A stretch of 64,000 nt of DNA from Diphasiastrum complanatum. Taxonomy: Eukaryota; Streptophyta; Lycopodiopsida; Lycopodiales; Lycopodiaceae. This document shows positions 50,900-62,248 of this stretch, in pieces. Location of the stretch: contig CM055098.1 in NCBI GenBank assembly GCA_029204225.1, positions 16,975,775-17,039,774 of the forward strand, in the 5' to 3' direction. The notes beneath the pieces are model-generated. The model searched no databases and was not told the origin of the DNA. It saw nothing but the letters and a program-made list of their open reading frames with translations. Each line of letters starts with the position of its first letter. Within the stretch, counting starts at the first letter, position 1. Both the position numbers and the translations under genes were made by a program.

Positions 50900-51850
50900 A
50901 TCGGCTCGATAAAGATCCCGAAGTGATAGATACAAATCAGATTGGATTTCAACAAAGCATAACTAATTACCTTCTCCAATCCGATTCAGGGCATCAGCAA
51001 CACTGTTCAGCTTACCCTTACGATACTTAATGTCAAACACGAACTCTTGAATGAGTTCCAGCCATCCTGCCTTTCGTCCATGAAGGTCCTTAGCATCACA
51101 TGTATACTTAAGGGATTGGTGGTCAATCATCATTGTAAATCTGGCACAATAAAGATAATGCGTCCAAATTTTCGACGCGTGAATGATTGCAAAAAGCTCC
51201 TTCTCATAGGTAGAATACCTGACTGAGCAGGATCAAGACTTTTGCTTTCAAACACCGTCTTGATAAAGGACCGCTCCTATAGCAAAGTCACTAGCATTCG
51301 TAACCAACATATAGGATCTGTTAAGATCAAGAATGTATAAAATTGGAGCCATAGAAACACAATGCTTGAGAGTTTCAAAACTATCATTCATTTTCGTGTT
51401 TTCAATGGACTTTTTTCGTGGCTTCATTTTTTCTTCACCCCCTTGAGCACATTAGGGGCAATGCAATTAAAGCATAGTCCATAATGAACCTGTGAAACAA
51501 TCTTGTGAAGCCCCAAAAGAATTTCACATCACGAATTGTTTGAGGTCGCGGCTATTCACGTACCTTATGAACTTATCATAATCGATCTCAATACCCTGAT
51601 CAGATATGATATGGCCCAGGTATTTGAGTTTAGTTATTTTGACTCCTTAGCATAGAGCTTTTTTTGCCTTAGGATATCCAAGACAATACAAAGATGTTCC
51701 TCATGCTCCTCAAGGGTCCTACTATAAATTGATATGTCGTCCAAATACACCACCACAAACTGCCATAGATATGGACGAAGAATATCGTTCATGATCTGGT
51801 GGAAAGAAAGGACTCATTTTTGGAGTAAAACCACTCCTTTCCTAAGATTA
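50900..51850 (-). pseudogene. gypsy D: reverse transcriptase and RNase H
   Basis: RT block [20 protein letters not shown] with Y-L-D-D and [14 protein letters not shown] at 51.7-51.8 kb, then RNase H pieces VTNASDFAIGAVLYQDG, IHASKIWTHYLYC, MMIDHQSLKY and LNSVADALNRI at 51.0-51.4 kb. Frameshifts and stops are present. Confidence 0.82.
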
Positions 51851-52044
51851 TGTCTCGCTATCTAAATTCATAATATGAAAATCAAATGGTTCGACATAAT
51901 CTTGAATCTTGAATGGCAACTGAGGAACAAGCTGATCCCAAGCTTGCTGATCTTCCCCCGATATAGATGGTTACTTGGTGCAGTGGCCACCTTGAGTCTC
52001 ACCACATACAGATGGTTACTTGGCGCGGTGGCCACCTTGAGTTT

Positions 52045-53100
52045 CTACACCAATTTAGGATTGATAAAATTATGGGCTGAACCATCATCAAAAAGAATAG
52101 TTACAACTTGGCATCCTACGAAGCCATTCATACGAAAGAGGTCGTGGGGACCAAAAACAACCATATTAAAACGACAATTCTCACAACCAGTGCCATCTTT
52201 AAAGAATAAACCAATAAAAAAAAATTTACATTTACTTGGCGCCTTGAAAGATTTAGAATGCCCATCACATTTCTTTTGTTTCTTCGAGCAATCTTTTGAA
52301 AGATGCTCGTTTTCCATGCAGGAGAAACACAACCCATCTGTCCTTGCCTTGTCATAATCAGCGATCCAACTTCACACACTTTTCCCCACCTTGGGAACCA
52401 GTATTCGTCTTGTCCTTGCCCTGCTTTTTGCTCAATAGTCTACGATTGATTGTGCCGCACTTCTAGTTGAAACTCTTTCAGGAGCCCCAAAATAAAATGA
52501 AGTTTTGTTAAAACAAGGTTGATTCGCGAAGCGAATTGGGGTAAGACTTCCTAGAACTCCTGAATGTAGGCATCTAACGGCCTACTACCCATCTGCACGG
52601 TTGCGAAATGTCACCAATGCTCAAAATGATCAAGGATTGGAAGGAAAGCTATTTTAAAGGCTTCCTGAAAGGCGTCCCAAGTGGTAGGAGTACCAGCCCT
52701 ATCCTTAAGATCCTGCCACCATGTATACACCTTGCCGTGTAGGACATAAGGGCAATAGTGATCTTTGTGTTGTTAGGCGAATCGTGCATGGAAAAAAGAC
52801 CATTCGACCGATCCAACCATGAAAGCACCACATTGGGGTGCTGGACCCTCTTTTCTCCTGAAAAGAATTCTGGGTTAAACATGGGGTTTAGGACTGCTGA
52901 CCGCAAGTGGGTTGAAGAACACCACTCTTGCTCGTCAGTTGCGGCATGGCTAGACTACATTTCCATAATTTGGTTATGTAAAAAGTTAAGAGCCTATACA
53001 AGGGAGGAGGGGGTGGCGAAGACAGCCCTTCACCCGAGTGTATTGTGCACTAAGGTAAACTTGAAGGAAAAACGGCAAGAGCTTTGTAACAAAATGGATT
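52045..53100 (-). pseudogene. gypsy D: gag and protease
   Basis: Gag part around VQHPNVVLSWLDRSNGLFSM (52.8-52.9 kb). Then an intact zinc knuckle CFSCMENEHLSKDC at about 52.3 kb and a protease VVTILFDDGSAHNFINPK whose catalytic triad reads D-D-G instead of D-T/S-G. Frames shift between gag and zinc knuckle. A small duplication (AGATGGTTACTTGGYGCRGT) lies at 51.97-52.03 kb. Confidence 0.75.
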
Positions 53101-54242
53101 AGGAAGCTTGAGAACACTACTTAAGAAAGCTAGGCCAAAACAAGCGCCTCAATGATGAGAGTGGAGCCTTTAGCCCCCACCCACACCATTTTCTTTCCCT
53201 TTTGGCCTTAATAGGAGCTAGCAAGCATGTGGCCCCTAAGACAAGTGGCAACCCTTATGGGCACCACCTTACCCTCAAGTCACATGGCCACCACCCTCCC
53301 CTTGCTCACCCAAGGATCACTGGGGTCACTACCCAGTTTCACCTCTAGTCACCACCTTAAGCCCCATGGCCTTATGGCCCCAAGAAGCTCCTAGAACTCC
53401 CCTAAGGCTTATCCTTAGGTTTGAGGAGGGAGCAGGTACAGTTGTACATTCATGAGAGAAAAGGTGAAGGGAGAATTATAATGTTCCTCCGTTGAGGTTG
53501 TGAGAGTCAAATAGATGTAGGTTGTTTTATTTTGCAGGTGGCTTAAGGAAGGAGGATGATAGGAGGTCAAAAAGAGCCATAAGGAGGTGGAGAGTTGTTC
53601 CCCACATGTGTGTACTTGCTGCAACTATAGCCTGCGGTATTTTCTCCACCCAAACCCCCTCTTTCTTTAAATCAAAGCTTAAGTTTTTGTTTAACTTATG
53701 AGCTTATACAAGTTGAAGCTTAAAAATTTCAAAAGTTCTTTTAAACTTTAAGCTCTAAGCTTAAGAAACTTAAGTTTTACAAGTTTCACAAGCTTTAAGC
53801 TACAAAACTTAAGTTTTAAAGCTTTGAGTTTAGAAAACTTAAGCTATAAAGTTTTTATAACATTATAAGCTTTGAACACAAGTACTTCACATAAAGGCTT
53901 TTGCAAGAGGTACTTTCAAAGTACCAAAGGAACATTTACAAATTCCCTCCTCTTTGCAAAGAGAGAGAGCAGGTTGCAGGTTGGTGCCCCCCCCCCCCCC
54001 TTCCTCTCCCATGCCCCTGTACAAACGGGCAAGCACACGAGGGTGCCTGGCAAAAAAATTTTGGTTGTCACAAAAATTTGTGACAAGCTTAGGCTGCCAA
54101 AAAAAATTTGTCTTCAGCTTCCAAAAGGACTGAAAAACAGGCCCTTATGGGCTGTTTTTCAAATCTATCAGAAAAAAGAGAGGTTTTGACAGTTCTAGGT
54201 GCTAGTTCCGACTTTCTGGTTTAATTATACGATTGATCCGTG
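53101..54242 (-). other. gypsy D leader; AT-rich CTTAAG/AAGCTT tract
   Basis: Non-coding. 53640-53880 is strikingly rich in short palindromes AAGCTT, CTTAAG and TTTAAA at irregular ~15-25 bp spacing. A run of about 14-15 C lies at about 53986-54000. Confidence 0.6.
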
Positions 54243-54254
54243 GCTCTGATACCA
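54243..54254 (-). other. retrotransposon primer-binding site
   Basis: Minus strand TGGTATCAGAGC; primes gypsy D and fixes its minus orientation. Confidence 0.85.
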
Positions 54255-54497
54255 TCCCCATTGTTGAATCCGGTCATTGCTAAGACGCAATCAGGTGACG
54301 AATGCTTCGTTACCACCTATCCATAGAGGTGTTGCCACCTCTCCCCCGTGCATTGCAGCCATAGACCACCATCAAGCAAGCTTGGTTCTCCGATAAGCCA
54401 TGGTGTCCCATACCACCGTGCCTTACCCTCGACCCTCACCTATCCACCTACTCTTGAGGCCTAGATTAATGTCCCGACCTAACCACCAATGGAAGAG
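54255..54497 (-). mobile_element. gypsy D: 5' LTR (approximate)
   Basis: Lies beside the PBS; its distal ~155 bp match 50006-50147. The border TGTTGAATCC (54262) fits an LTR end, the outer border is uncertain. Confidence 0.6.
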
Positions 54498-55450
54498 CTC
54501 TTAATTCTCCATGAGAGAATGAATGATAAGCTCTTAGAGATCCACCTCTATATGCATAGTCCAGGTGGAGTCATCTCTAACCAAAGGGGTTACGCCTGAC
54601 CAACAACACACGTCAATTGTGCACATTGATGCGTGTCCATAACAAAGGGGGTCACCTTGCACCAATAAGACACTGACACCCAAATGACCTATAGCTCCAC
54701 ACCAGCGTTCTCCCCCATAGAATGAGACCGTCACCTCAAGTAACCTGTTATGTGCATCGAAAAGCATTGGCCCCTTGGACATTGGACATCCCATACCGCC
54801 CTTTTCCTTTTGAGGCACCTGCACCTCTACTTTTTTTGCTTGCTCTCGTCTTTCATTTCTTAAACTTTCTCTTACCCTGAGGATGGAACCATCCTACTTT
54901 AGGTGTCTCAAACTCCTTGGCCTTCTTTCCATCCTCATAGTAGGAGGGCCATCTGTAAGTCCCTACGGAGGATTGGATCATGCTCTTTTCTGAAGAAAGG
55001 CTGAATTCTATCATGCAATGGAGTGGAATACCTTCAAGAACATTCCCAAGTAGAAGGTAACAAGTTGTCCTTCTCCAATTTTCTCCAACCAACGTTGTGC
55101 AGTCTCTTGCAAAGGATAGGTAGCCTTGGCAATCTTCTGTTTGTCATCATGAATGCCGCACATCTGAAATCCAATTCTCGACCACATCTGTGTTTCGCAT
55201 TGTAATGGCAACTGTGTATTTAGGATGTCCTTGATTGTCAGCATCTTCTAGCCTTCGATGGAATCTCACCTTCTCTTTCACTTGGCCCAAGTTTTGCTGC
55301 TACCATAGCCGTTCCGCTAACTCTTTTTGGTTCTTATGGTGATCTTGACGTCTTCAATTGTTCAAGGATTTGTTGTAACATAACTTCCATGGCATCTACC
55401 TTTGTGGCAACTTCTTCAATTCTCAATATTTCGGTGCTAGAGCCTTCCAA
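54498..55450 (-). pseudogene. gypsy B: gag
   Basis: Minus strand reads KVDAMEVMLQQILEQLKTS, then DKQKIAKATYPLQETAQRWL and WFHPQGKRKFKK, a typical short gypsy gag with a basic end. Frameshifts and stops are present. The downstream part towards 54.5 kb is weakly coding and meets gypsy D. Confidence 0.6.
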
Positions 55451-55942
55451 TGGACTTTAGTACTATATGTGACATCCTTATCTAGTTGTATAAACCTTAA
55501 GCCAAATCTGGAAATTCATTTTGTCCTTGGGGAACCCTAAAAAGCAAATTTGAAAATTGATTTGCAGTAGGGTACAACTTGGTATTTCCAAAAACAAACC
55601 TGATTTTTAACTTTTGAAAGGTAAAAAGCCTTCAAACCCTAATCTGAACACAAAAAGCACGGATTACAAAGTTTAAGCAAGATAAAAATCCCTGAAACTT
55701 TCCAGCAGTGGGGCACATATGATCTAGGCGGAATCTGCGAGTTGCTGCAGCTACAAAACGGGCTGTAAAAGCGTGAAAACTCTGCAAAAAACCAGCAACC
55801 TAAGGTAGGAACTGTTTGCAAGCAATAGCAAGCTGTAAAACAACATTTTCAAGGCAACGACAGGCTGCAAAAGGTGCATTGGACAACAAGTCACACTAGG
55901 GTTTGAAGCTCTCCAACCCATGCTTGGTCTAATCTTCCTTTT

Positions 55943-55954
55943 GCTCTGATACCA
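55943..55954 (-). other. retrotransposon primer-binding site
   Basis: Minus strand TGGTATCAGAGC, two bases from the 5' LTR of gypsy B. Confidence 0.92.
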
Positions 55955-55956
55955 AA

Positions 55957-56637
55957 TGTCAGACTCTCTAAACTCTACTTACGAGCAACCGTAACATCAC
56001 AGCCTGGTTGATCACAAATCTGAAACTTTATTGAATTCTTAGCAAGTACATAGCATGAGGAAGAATGAAACTCTATGGAGCTGGATGCCTTATCTCCTCC
56101 CAACGTTTGCTGCATAGAAATTGATGAGGTATGTCTTTCTCGGATCACTTATACACAATCCTCAAGCACCCTTAACCCTAACACATCCCAACATCGACAC
56201 ATGGCAAACATTTGCACTTGGCAATACCCTGACACATAAGCGAGTAGGCTGACATGTGTCACTCATACATTAGACCAAGTGTCCCAGTGAGCATATAACA
56301 CGTGTCTTGTTTGACCCGTCAACCCTTACATGGGTCACTCATACACTAGACCAAGTGTCCCAATGAGCATATGACACGTGCCTTGTTGACTAGTCAATCC
56401 TCTCCTACTTTTTAGGAGGTCAATCCAACCACTCCTAATTTATGACCAAGTACCCTAAACCAAAGCTTAGCATGCGACTCTGAGGTCTAGTAGCTCTAAT
56501 TACAGTTATTGGCAATTTACTTATAAAGGTCACCACAGGCTGGTGACTTAGCCATTTCAGTAATTACAATAATCACAAAATGTACATTTGTCTATGAGAA
56601 TTGTAAATAACTAGGATAGGGAGTAAAAGCTGTAACA
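55957..56637 (-). mobile_element. gypsy B: 5' LTR
   Basis: 681 bp, TGTCAGACTC...GCTGTAACA, matching 42040-42739. Flanking ACGAG (56638-56642) corresponds to ACGGA (42035-42039) at the other end: a 5-bp target duplication with two changed bases. Confidence 0.92.
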
Positions 56638-57067
56638 ACGAGATGGAAGAGAAGAACCGCGGAGATCATCAATATGGTGGTTGACATCATGCAAAGGTGG
56701 CAATGTTGTAGGCTCATCAAAAATATGTTTGAAACTATTGAAAAAGTTAGAAATCACTTGAGGTAGTGACATAGCCGAAGAAATAGTAGGTAGAGTTGGA
56801 GCATCTTAAGTAGAGCAGGGAGCATGAGAGAGAAGGGAGCTTATGATACTTATGTTGTAAAGTTGCGTCACAGGAGATGGCATTATAACGAAAGGAAGCA
56901 ATGTCATACATGAGAGCACCATTGAGGCTAGCATGTAGCAAGAAACCAGGTCCTTAGTATGAAGATCAGTGAGCAAGTAAGGTAGCTCAATAAAATGTGC
57001 AATGTAGGAGTTTAGGTCATTAGTCTAGAAAAGACTCCAAAAAAATCTCGATGTCGAACTAACCACT
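56638..57067 (-). pseudogene. gypsy A: region before RT (continues from 42039)
   Basis: Minus strand reads FNSFKHIFDEPTTLPPLHDV then LRGSSLPSR, the conserved approach to the RT domain in Ty3/gypsy. Read across the gypsy B insertion, SR is followed by ATYGLSKLEHDE at 42039, restoring the normal motif order. Confidence 0.82.
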
Positions 57068-57546
57068 TGTTATGGCACTCCAATCTCCTAGGAGCTACCC
57101 TGATGGCCGGTGTGAGGAATGATCCACCCATCCGTAGCTACCCTCCTCTTGAGTCTATCTAATTGCTATTTTGGGCTGGGGCACGTGGCTGCCATGCGAA
57201 GGGTGATCAGTCCCCTTGGTTCCATGAAATCCTACCCGCAATCAGTGCATGACTCTGAGCCACCACCCCCCATGCCCCGTCATGGACCAGTGACACAGGC
57301 CGTCACCTAGTGTAACTGCCAGCTAGCTGCTCGTCCAACGGAGGCATCTTCGTTGTTGATGTCTAGGGTTCATACGGTCATAACTCCGCCTACTGACATC
57401 ATGTCAGGTGGTCACACTAGGTCACTGCAGACCCAACAGGTCCCCTGGTGTCCATCCCAGTTATTGGCCCTAGCCAATGCCATAGTCCTCGGACCCTAGT
57501 AACTAGTCGTGTCGGGACTATGTTAGAGCACAACTGGCGTATAACA
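57068..57546 (-). mobile_element. gypsy E: 3' LTR with adjacent polypurine tract
   Basis: Ends are TGTTAT and ATAACA (479 bp). Directly inside, the minus strand has the purine tract AGAAGAGGGAAGGAT (57547-57562), the plus-strand primer site expected before a 3' LTR. The 5' partner was not found. Confidence 0.68.
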
Positions 57547-57839
57547 ATCCTTCCCTCTTCTAGCAAGTCATCGATCCTCGATGACAAACTCTAGGTAAGA
57601 CTTCCGCAACGCCTGGCGAGGCTCCCAGGTAGCATCAAATGAAGGATGCCCCTTCCAAGCCTCTAGATACTCTTGAAGGAGACGATTAGGTCCGGTTCTC
57701 ACGACTATAATTCTCTGCCCTAGCCATAGCCCTAGACAAGTTATCTCGTGCCATCTCTAGCTTCTGTTGCATCTGAGTTAGAAACTCTGCAGCTCTAGGT
57801 ACCTTACGCAAAATTCCTATGATTGTAGGACTCAGCAGC

Positions 57840-58240
57840 CCAAAACCATAATTGAGCTAAAATGGACTCAAGCCAGTGGATGCATGTCTCTTGTCATTGT
57901 ATGCAAACTCCAATAGCGGTAAATGCTTTATCCAGTCTGTTTGAGTAACACTGACATATGCCCTAAGCATATCTTCCAAGACCTGATTCACTCGCTCTGT
58001 CTGACCATCCATCTGAGGATGCTCGGAGCTACTCATCCGCAACTGGATAACCTTTGCGTTTCTTAGTAACATACCATCCTTCACGATGTATGTTAGATAT
58101 GTATTGGTGTGTGCCTTTGCGGAAGCAGCAACCTCGATTGACTCTTCCGCTTGGTCAACTACCTTGCGCGCATCAAGCCACACAAGCTGACAATGCTCTG
58201 CTGAGCTCTCTTGATCTCCTCCATGAGATCACTGTCAACT
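57840..58240 (-). pseudogene. gypsy E: integrase fragment
   Basis: Minus strand: [40 protein letters not shown] and TGLSPF, the C-terminal half of the core including the catalytic Glu. The upstream ~40 residues are not integrase-like, so the N-terminal half is lost. Confidence 0.85.
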
Positions 58241-58339
58241 ACAGGCATCCATCTCTAGGTCGAAAGGTTTCTAGGGGTCAACAATCTTGAGTACTAGGGC
58301 TGGCGCAATAACCTCGTTCAAGCTGTCAAAACTATGCTG

Positions 58340-59045
58340 AGCCTTAGCATCTCAGCAAACCACAGTGCTGTTATTCCATAACTGATCTGTTAAAGGAGAA
58401 GCAACCCTGGAATAGTTCATAACGAACCGTCGGTAGAACTTGCAAAATCCTAGGAAAGATTGTAACTGACGAATATTGGCCGGTCTTGGCCACTTCTTGA
58501 CCACAACCACCTTGGCGAGGTCAACAAAAATACCCTTTGTTGTCACTACGTGACCCAGATACTCGACACGAGTCTTACACAACTCAGTTTTCTAAGCATT
58601 GGCATACAAGACTGTGTCTTGTAGCTTGCCCAGTACAGTTTGGAGATGACCTTCATGCTCCACTACCGTCTTACTGTAGGTCAATAAAATTGACAACAAA
58701 CTTGCCCATAGTCATGCAGGACATCGTTCATGAGCATCATGAACGTGGCGGGTGCATTGGTTAATCCAAACGGCATAACCAAGAACTCATAATGTCCAAA
58801 ATGGTTTTGGAAGGCCGCCTTTTGAATCTCCTCTTCGCAGATCCGTATCTGATGGCACCCACTTTTGAGATCTATCTTACTAAAAATGGTTGCTCCCAGC
58901 AACGCATCCAATAGATCATCAATCCTGGGCATCAGATATTTGTGCTTTACAATGATTTTATTCAATCCCCTGTAGTCGATGCACATCCGGAAAGTTGAGA
59001 CTACCTTCTTTTTTCTTAACCAATAAAATGGGGGAGTTTAGCATA
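58340..59045 (-). pseudogene. gypsy E: reverse transcriptase
   Basis: Minus strand: [67 protein letters not shown], then EYLGHVVTTKGI and LQSFLGFCKFYRRFVMNYS. The Y-x-D-D segment near 58.68 kb is lost where the frame shifts. RNase H is largely missing. Confidence 0.88.
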
Positions 59046-59400
59046 CTCATACACACTGTAGTGTTTCTGACGGTGCAAAAACCATGCATCTGTCGCACGT
59101 ACATGCACGTGTGGAGGAATAAATTGAGCCCTGAAGGCTCGCTTGAACTCGACCCAGGTGGTTGGGCACTGATTTGACTTGAGCAATTTCCCCCACCACC
59201 TGTCAGCAAAATCAATAAAATGATAAGGAATAACAACTGAACAATACCCAAACTCAGTGGATATAGTAGGACACAAATGAGCAAAGTCCTCAAAATTAGC
59301 ATAGAAGCACTCACGAGCAACACCAAGGCATTCAACATCAACATCATTAGCAACCTGTGTATGTGAATCTAGCTCATATTCAACCTGTTAATTGTGATTG
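59046..59400 (-). pseudogene. gypsy E: gag
   Basis: Minus strand: FIDFADRWWGKLLKSNQCPT then WVEFKRAFRAQFIPPHVHVR and [13 protein letters not shown], the core of the retrotransposon gag domain. It is joined almost directly to the RT start, so protease and zinc knuckle are deleted. Confidence 0.85.
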
Positions 59401-60425
59401 CCTTACAGTGTGTGATACTGAATCTATCTCATACATATCTCTCTCTCAATGTTTGACACTTTGACTATCTTACCCTCACAAGGGGCGATATCTAACAAAG
59501 GATCATGGCAAGGACGAGAAATGAAAATGGCAAGCAGATGGGTGAGAAGCGGAGGTAGACAGGGGAAATTGATTCAAGGAGAGCATGTAGAGTGGATATT
59601 TGAGATGGAAGGGCATGCAATAGGGTGGTGTTAGTGTGCAATAGGGTGATCCATTGTGACTAGGTAGACAAATGAGAGTTATGCATGATCCATAGAGAGG
59701 GCACAACACAATTTTTAATGAGCACGAGAACAAAACAATGAAAAGGGATCGTTAACAAGCTTAATGTGGAACCTAAAAAGTATGTCAAACAAAAACAATC
59801 AAACTATTTATTTATCTATTTGTTTATCTATTCAGTAAAGATGAAACAAACCAATCGTTTCATTTTTTGTTTTTAAATGTAAGCAAAGTTGTAAAGAAAT
59901 GATTGAAAAAGACATGTGACTGAAATACATGCGGCTAACAAACGTACGAACCAATGAAAATTAAACCGATGAATTAACAAAAATGTTCCTAGCGAACTCA
60001 CAAATATTTGTCTAATTATCTAACGAACATGTGGCTAATGCATTTGTACTTACGAACGAACGAACAAAATACAGGAAGCAGGTACAGCGAGGTCAGGAAG
60101 CAGGTGGGGCAGGAGGCAAGATCAGAAAAGCGGGAAGCAAGAAAGAAAATCGGGGTAGGCAAAGCGAGTAAAAAATCAGACAACCAACAGGTAGGGGTGG
60201 ATCTGATCTGGCTGCGACGGATCAGGAGGAGCAAGGAGCAAGTGGATCTGGCTGGAGAGAGTGCAAAACGAGGCAGTCAGCAGCAGCGATGGTGGACAAA
60301 GAGATATGTAAGACAACGGTGGAGCATAATGATGGGACAACAATGATTAGGAAGGCATACAAGAGCAGAAGAGAAAACTGGCAGGCAGCGCTGGACAACA
60401 AAACAAACAAAGGATTCAGGAAAGT
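59401..60425 (-). other. retroelement leader, no gene recognised
   Basis: Non-coding interval between the gag of E and a PBS. It contains an ACGAACGAACGA run at about 60053-60065. Confidence 0.4.
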
Positions 60426-60437
60426 GCTTTGATACCA
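60426..60437 (-). other. retrotransposon primer-binding site (variant)
   Basis: Minus strand TGGTATCAAAGC, the initiator-Met PBS with one G-to-A change, adjacent to the LTR at 60438. Confidence 0.75.
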
Positions 60438-60731
60438 TGTTATGAACTCAATCACATATATTGATATCAACAAAGAATAATGGCTATTGACAAGAGATCT
60501 CCCACAAAGAGCCCAAGCAATACCTTTTAGAAGAAAAGGAATACAATAATCAGCCTAATGACTGAATGATAGCCCTATGTATACTATGATAGCCCTTAGT
60601 GGAACCTTCTAGAGATTAGAACAAATTAGGGCACTTGGGTCCCGTAAGGACATGCCCTTGATGGTAGTTGGCCTAGTACCTAAAGGTAGGGCAACTAGTA
60701 ATTAGTGTTAAGGGAGGATGAGTCCATAACA
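60438..60731 (-). mobile_element. LTR, 294 bp
   Basis: Terminal inverted repeats TGTTATGAACTC and GAGTCCATAACA and a PBS on the inner side. Its element is not certain: its ends resemble, but its body does not match, the LTR at 57068-57546. Confidence 0.75.
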
Positions 60732-61159
60732 GGAAACGCCCTTTGGAAAACTTGGAGTTGGGCAAACAATTTTCCATGAAAAAAGCCGTAAAAACAACTT
60801 TTACTATGACTTTGGTTTAAGCATTGAATGAGCTCAATATAGAGGATTTCTACTAGGGCTTCAAGAGGGCCTTTACTTCTTGGGCATTGTGCATGATTGT
60901 CATTTTAGTAAGACTGCTATAGCTTGACTATAATTTCGAGAACTGTTGTGTTAAGTTTGCAGTAAGGTAACATAAAAAGTATTATTGGACAGCTATTTGA
61001 TGATTTGTTGATCTTCAGTTATGATGTAATATTGTCTGGACATAAAGCAGAAATAGCATCATATGAGACTTTGAACGGTAGGTAGGGAGTAATCATGAAG
61101 CACTTTCAGAGTTTGAATGATTTCAAAAATTTGGCTAATGCACTACATTATTCTTGCAG

Positions 61160-61307
61160 GTAGTCTTTGGAAAATTTGTCTCGTTTGTCTATGTGTGGAC
61201 TTTATTTTTGTTATCTTAGAGATCCCAAGTCTTTAGCTCTCGATCAATGTATTATGGAGATGCGTTCTCAATGTATTATCAAAAAGAAGGAATATCACAG
61301 CCAGCAG
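61160..61307 (+). CDS. LAT-family amino-acid transporter, exon 3 (disrupted)
   Basis: Acceptor TATTCTTGCAG|G and donor CAGCAG|GTAATT. It opens in phase 0 with VVFGKFVSFVYVWTLFLL, the conserved FG...F.YVWT segment after TM2 in LAT proteins. In that frame a TAG follows two codons later. LRDPKSLAL, matching the next family block, is one base out, and MYYGDAFSMYYQKEGISQPA returns to the first frame. The exon thus seems to carry a 1-base and a 2-base shift that together restore phase. This means a pseudogene, or consensus errors. Its overall length (148) keeps the phase for exon 4. Confidence 0.68.
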
Positions 61308-62158
61308 GTAATTAAGTACCTTTTTTTTCGCATTTATATATCACGTTCCGAACCAGTACGTTCCGGAACGACTGTACGGAACATACAGTACATTCTGGCT
61401 GGATCTGATAGGAACGGGCTTCTAAGCTTGACACTTTTTAAAGTGTCATGAAAAGACTTTAATACTTATATTGTTTCCTAGCTGTCAAGTTTTCTGAAGG
61501 CCTTGTGGCTATCCGATTCTTAGCTTTACTTTGTGAAAGAGGAATGTTGAAAGTGTCATTCAGACAAGAAAAAATATCCTTTAACTGCACAATACAAACA
61601 GTTATTGCAAAGGAGGGCGGGCTCTGTTGAAGACACTTACATATAGGAAGAAGCGATTCACTTGTACACTTGTTGCCAGATTTTAGTCTGTGCATTGTTA
61701 AAGATGTGTGGCTTCCAGCCCCATCTTTGTAGTCCAGCAGTGAAAGAGGACAGTTACCTAGTTCAAGAAGAAAAGTCCGGCCTTCTAAAGATTAAGATCA
61801 TATCATACATTTCCCAGCCTTTTCTACCAATCTATTATTTTGCATAGAAGTACCATCTTGTTGGCCATCTCTTAATGAACATGAGAACTAGTTCCTTATT
61901 CTAGCTAAAGCCTAAAAACATATTTCCTCATTTATAAAATCCTTCATCATTCTATCCACCCCATATACATAATAACTTCAAATTTCATAAATTGGGAATT
62001 CTTATTAGCTTCTAGTTCTCCATGCAATTAATATTCTTTGGAAACATCTGATAAGATCAGGAAATGTAGTTCAGAAAGCTATCCAAGTTGTGTCCCGATG
62101 TAATATTGGGGTAAGCACCTCATGATGAAATTGGATCTTGTGCAGATTTTCTCTTTAG
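61308..62158 (+). other. intron 3 of the LAT-type transporter
   Basis: 851 bp with GT...AG borders (GTAATT; CTCTTTAG). No other feature noted. Confidence 0.6.
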
Positions 62159-62248
62159 ATGTCCAAGCTCAAAATATTGATTCAGACATTCATATTCAAG
62201 TACTTGGAGTTAGTTGTGTTGCAGTCTCAACCATCTTCAACTGTTTTG
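62159..62248 (+). CDS. LAT-family amino-acid transporter, exon 4
   Basis: 90 bp, phase-compatible with exons 3 and 5. Encodes VQAQNIDSDIHIQV then LGVSCVAVSTIFNCFG, a hydrophobic segment ending in N-C-x-G. LAT proteins have a similar NC.GV..... motif at the end of the fourth-fifth helix region. Acceptor TTTTCTCTTTAG|AT; donor TTTTG|GTAAGC. Confidence 0.7.

Larger units (their letters stand above)
34709..61159 (+). other. giant intron 2 of the LAT-type transporter (26.5 kb)
   Basis: Exon 2 ends in ...AHYYE and exon 3 opens VVFGKFVSFVYVWT, contiguous in LAT proteins. Both junctions are phase 0 with GT and AG borders, so no exon appears to be missing between them. The interval is filled by nested LTR retrotransposons, mostly on the opposite strand, plus simple repeats. 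Confidence 0.75.

Noticed and set aside
57119-57310. 63-codon frame ending in a Pro-rich tail
   Set aside because: Lies inside the LTR of gypsy E.
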